From NCBI GenBank assembly GCA_022448765.1, contig JAKUTI010000121.1, positions 1 to 7,781 on the forward strand: a stretch of 7,781 bases of DNA, given 5' to 3'. Below are positions 5,402 through 7,781 of the stretch, piece by piece; the first letter of the stretch is position 1; every line of letters starts with the position of its first letter. Both the position numbers and the translations under genes were made by a program. The notes under the pieces were generated by a model. It saw nothing but the letters and a program-made list of their open reading frames with translations. It did no database searches and had not been told where the DNA came from. Source of the stretch: Pseudomonadales bacterium. GTDB lineage: Bacteria; Pseudomonadota; Gammaproteobacteria; Pseudomonadales; Azotimanducaceae.

Positions 5402-6705
5402 TGTCACTAATGGATACCAAACCCTTACTAGGGCGAGTCGAAGAAGTTGGAGGGTTGGTCGACCTAAACGCCTACGAGGCTGGGCAGGGATATGCCGCAG
5501 CTCGAAAGGCGTTAACCACGATGAGCCCCGAAGAAATCGTTAACTTAGTGAAGGACGCGAATCTAAGGGGTCGGGGTGGTGCTGGTTTTCCGACCGGACT
5601 GAAATGGAGTTTTGTACCTCAGGGAGATGCAGCGGGCGAGGGGGTTAAGTACCTCGTCTGCAACGCCGATGAAATGGAACCGGGCACCTTCAAGGACCGA
5701 TTTTTGCTGGAGCACAATCCGCACGTTCTGATTGAGGGAATGATCATTGGCGCGTACGCGATTCAAGCAGAGAAAGCGTATATTTTTCTCCGCGGCGAAT
5801 ACCATCAACCCTATCGACGGCTCGTCGAGGCACTTGCCGATGCGACGGCCCGAGGCTTTTTGGGAAACGGTATTTTCGGTACCGATTTCAATCTGGATCT
5901 GCGGATTCATAGTTCGGGCGGACGCTACATTTGTGGAGAAGAAACGGCGTTGCTGAACGCACTCGAAGGTAAACGGGCGCAGCCTCGAACTAAACCTCCT
6001 TTTCCCCCGGCAAGCGGTGCCTGGGGACGACCGACCATCGTTAACAACGTCGAGACGTTTTGTAACGTTCCGGGGAGCGTACGTCACGGGGTGGATTGGT
6101 ATCAGGGCTTGGGTTTGACCGAGGACGCGGGCACCAAGATTTATGGGATTTCCGGTCGGGTCAATCGCCCGGGCCTGTGGGAATTACCGATCGGCACACC
6201 AATCCGAGAATTGGTTGAGCACCACGCGGGCGGCATGCAGGAAGGGTTTGAACTCAAGGGCATTCTCCCCGGGGGGGCTTCGACCGACTTTTTGGTGGAA
6301 GAGCATTTCGACTTGGCGATGGATTACGGCACCATTCAAGCGGCTGGTAGCCGGATGGGTACGGGCACCATGATTCTCATGGACGATTCCATTTGCCCCG
6401 TGGATATGTCGCGCAACTTGCAACACTTTTTCGCCCAGGAATCGTGTGGTTTTTGCACGCCGTGTCGTGAAGGATTGCCTTGGCTTGAAGCACTGCTCTT
6501 GGACATCGAGGAAGGGCGTGGTCAAGCAGGCGATCTAGAAGTACTCGATCGCAATGCGCAATTTATCGGTGCGCCCGGCAATACCTTTTGTTTGCACGCC
6601 ACGGGCGCGATTGAACCGCTGCAATCGGCCCTCAAGTATTTTCGAGAGGATTTCGAAGAACACATTCGGACCGGCAAATGTCGGTATCAAGGGAGACGCG
6701 AGTAG
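5401..6705 (+). CDS. nuoF: NADH-quinone oxidoreductase subunit F (NADH- and FMN-binding, cluster N3)
   Basis: NuoF oxidises NADH through FMN and passes electrons to cluster N3. The 434-residue product has the FMN/NADH motif GRGGAGFPTGLKW (57-69), CNADEMEPGTFKDR (88-101) with E93 matching the E. coli E95 that tunes nucleotide release, and the GRYICGEETAL stretch. These are followed by the SLBB-like segment and the N3 motif. N3 ligands are C349, C352 and C355 in SCGFCTPCREG, and C397 in TFCLHA. DEMEPGT, in place of the more common DESEPGT, marks the E. coli-like subgroup. ATG 5401 is the start: it has a GGAAGG 8 nt upstream and overlaps the nuoE stop by one base. The TAG shares one base with the GTG of nuoG. 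Confidence 0.97.
   Translation: MSLMDTKPLLGRVEEVGGLVDLNAYEAGQGYAAARKALTTMSPEEIVNLVKDANLRGRGGAGFPTGLKWSFVPQGDAAGEGVKYLVCNADEMEPGTFKDRFLLEHNPHVLIEGMIIGAYAIQAEKAYIFLRGEYHQPYRRLVEALADATARGFLGNGIFGTDFNLDLRIHSSGGRYICGEETALLNALEGKRAQPRTKPPFPPASGAWGRPTIVNNVETFCNVPGSVRHGVDWYQGLGLTEDAGTKIYGISGRVNRPGLWELPIGTPIRELVEHHAGGMQEGFELKGILPGGASTDFLVEEHFDLAMDYGTIQAAGSRMGTGTMILMDDSICPVDMSRNLQHFFAQESCGFCTPCREGLPWLEALLLDIEEGRGQAGDLEVLDRNAQFIGAPGNTFCLHATGAIEPLQSALKYFREDFEEHIRTGKCRYQGRRE
6692..6695 (+). promoter_or_regulatory. Shine-Dalgarno for nuoG that supports a GTG start
   Basis: GGAG, within GGGAG at 6691-6695, lies 9 nt before the GTG at 6705, inside the nuoF end. It supports this GTG, which overlaps the nuoF TAG by one base. 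Confidence 0.65.
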
Positions 6706-7781
6706 TGGCGACGATTGACGTTGACGGGCAGCAATACGAGGTCGAAGAAGGTCAAAATCTACTTCATGCTGTGTTGTCGCATCAGCTGAATCTCCCCTAT
6801 TTTTGTTGGCATCCCGCGATGGGATCCGTGGGCGCGTGCCGGCAATGCGCGATCATTCAATACGCCGACCAGGACGACGAAAGGGGTCGACTCGGTATGG
6901 CGTGCATGACCGACGTGGTGGACGGTATGCGGATTTCTGTCGCAGCACCCCAAGCGGCTGATTTTCGTGAATCGGTTATTGAATGGTTGATGGAGAACCA
7001 CCCACACGACTGCCCGGTTTGTGAGGAAGGGGGTGAATGTCATTTACAGGACATGACCGTGATGACGGGACACTCGGTTCGCAAGTACCGCGGTAGCAAA
7101 CGGACCTGGGAGAACCAGAATCTTGGGCCGTTCATTGGCCATGAAATGAATCGCTGCATCACGTGTTACCGGTGCGTGCGGTATTACCGCGACTATGCTG
7201 GTGGCACCGATCTGTCGGCTTTCGGGTCACGCAGTCGGATGTACTTTGGGCGATCTGAAGATGGTACGTTGGAAAGCGAATTTTCGGGAAATCTTGTCGA
7301 GGTTTGCCCGACAGGGGTATTCACTGACAAACCTTTCTCGGCACATTACACGCGCAAATGGGACCTCCAGTCGGCACCGTCTGTCTGCCCGGGTTGTGCC
7401 GTTGGTTGCAACGTGTTTCCCGGCGAGCGGTACGGGGTTTTGAAGCGTGTTCAAAATCGATATCACGGCGAATTAAATGGCTACTTCCTTTGCGATCGAG
7501 GTCGGTTTGGGTCGCACTTTATAAATAGTGACCAACGGATTCGACATGCTGGGGTGCGTGCGCGGGATGGTGTTTTCGAAGCGAATGGTGCGTCGAACGC
7601 CGTCGCGGAAGCCGCCAAGTTGGTTGGTACCGGCGCCATTGGCATCGGTTCGCCGCGAGCAAGTTTTGAAGCCAACTATGCACTGAAGAAATTGGTTGGC
7701 GAAGAGCGTTTTTGTACGGGACTTGGTGATGATGAGGCGACGTTAATTGAACTTGCGTTATCCATTCAGCGCGAAGGCGGA
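6705..7781 (+). CDS. nuoG: NADH-quinone oxidoreductase subunit G, N-terminal part (cut by window end)
   Basis: NuoG is the large Fe-S subunit relaying electrons from NuoF towards NuoB. The frame is open for 359 codons to the window edge; the E. coli protein has about 900 residues, so roughly 40 percent is present. Ligands visible are N1b C34, C45, C48 and C67; N5 H99, C103, C106 and C112; N4 C151, C154, C157 and C201; and N7 C228, C231, C235 and C263. The N7 set is found only in some bacterial complexes, including E. coli and Thermus, and its numbering here matches E. coli. The molybdopterin-oxidoreductase-like domain begins after about residue 270 (IGIGSPRASFEANYALKKLVG). GTG 6705 is chosen because ATIDVDGQQYEV aligns with the E. 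coli start ATIHVDGKEYEV and because GGAG lies 9 nt upstream. No frameshift was seen. Confidence 0.96.
   Translation, partial: MATIDVDGQQYEVEEGQNLLHAVLSHQLNLPYFCWHPAMGSVGACRQCAIIQYADQDDERGRLGMACMTDVVDGMRISVAAPQAADFRESVIEWLMENHPHDCPVCEEGGECHLQDMTVMTGHSVRKYRGSKRTWENQNLGPFIGHEMNRCITCYRCVRYYRDYAGGTDLSAFGSRSRMYFGRSEDGTLESEFSGNLVEVCPTGVFTDKPFSAHYTRKWDLQSAPSVCPGCAVGCNVFPGERYGVLKRVQNRYHGELNGYFLCDRGRFGSHFINSDQRIRHAGVRARDGVFEANGASNAVAEAAKLVGTGAIGIGSPRASFEANYALKKLVGEERFCTGLGDDEATLIELALSIQREGG

Noticed and set aside
5563..6087. Minus-strand open frame antisense to nuoF
   Set aside because: It lies fully inside nuoF, has no recognisable motif or ribosome binding site, and is explained by the codon bias of the real gene.

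Overview
The window holds the 5' part of an Escherichia coli-type operon for respiratory complex I (NADH:quinone oxidoreductase). Upstream of it lie a short minus-strand gene cluster and a small VOC-superfamily gene. The complex I type (fused NuoCD, NuoA with PYESG rather than the common ECG, NuoF with DEMEPGT, NuoG with the extra N7 cluster ligands) and protein-level similarity to the E. coli subunits, compared from memory, suggest a gammaproteobacterium or a relative carrying that operon type. Genus cannot be read from the sequence. No tRNA, rRNA, CRISPR array, insertion sequence or phage gene was seen.

Layout. 1-180: leader with no secure gene, a small stem-loop, and an extended -10 promoter candidate just before the VOC gene. 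181-567 (+): VOC/glyoxalase-fold protein resembling methylmalonyl-CoA epimerases. 568-614: short convergent gap. 615-1835 (-): three tightly packed genes, read right to left. They are a GFA-family zinc protein (1835-1482), a four-helix membrane protein (1491-1084, overlapping it by 10 nt) and an unrecognised 150-residue soluble protein (1067-615). 1836-2022: divergent control region with a perfect 8-bp inverted repeat whose right arm contains the -35 of the best nuo promoter candidate. 2023-7781 (+): nuoA, nuoB, nuoCD, nuoE, nuoF and the first 359 codons of nuoG, cut by the window edge.

Function. NuoE, NuoF and NuoG form the NADH dehydrogenase arm (FMN plus Fe-S chain). NuoB and NuoCD form the connecting arm with cluster N2 and the quinone site. 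NuoA is the first membrane-arm subunit. All iron-sulfur ligands expected in the visible parts are present, so the operon looks functional. Successive nuo genes overlap by 1-4 nt or, at nuoB/nuoCD, are 3 nt apart, as expected for translational coupling. The remaining genes (rest of nuoG, nuoH to nuoN) should lie downstream; that is inference.

The window is mostly ordinary core metabolism, and I found no convincing new system. The items most worth a second look are the nuo upstream inverted repeat, the in-frame nuoB-TAA-GCA-GTG-nuoCD junction, and the GFA/membrane/unknown cluster.
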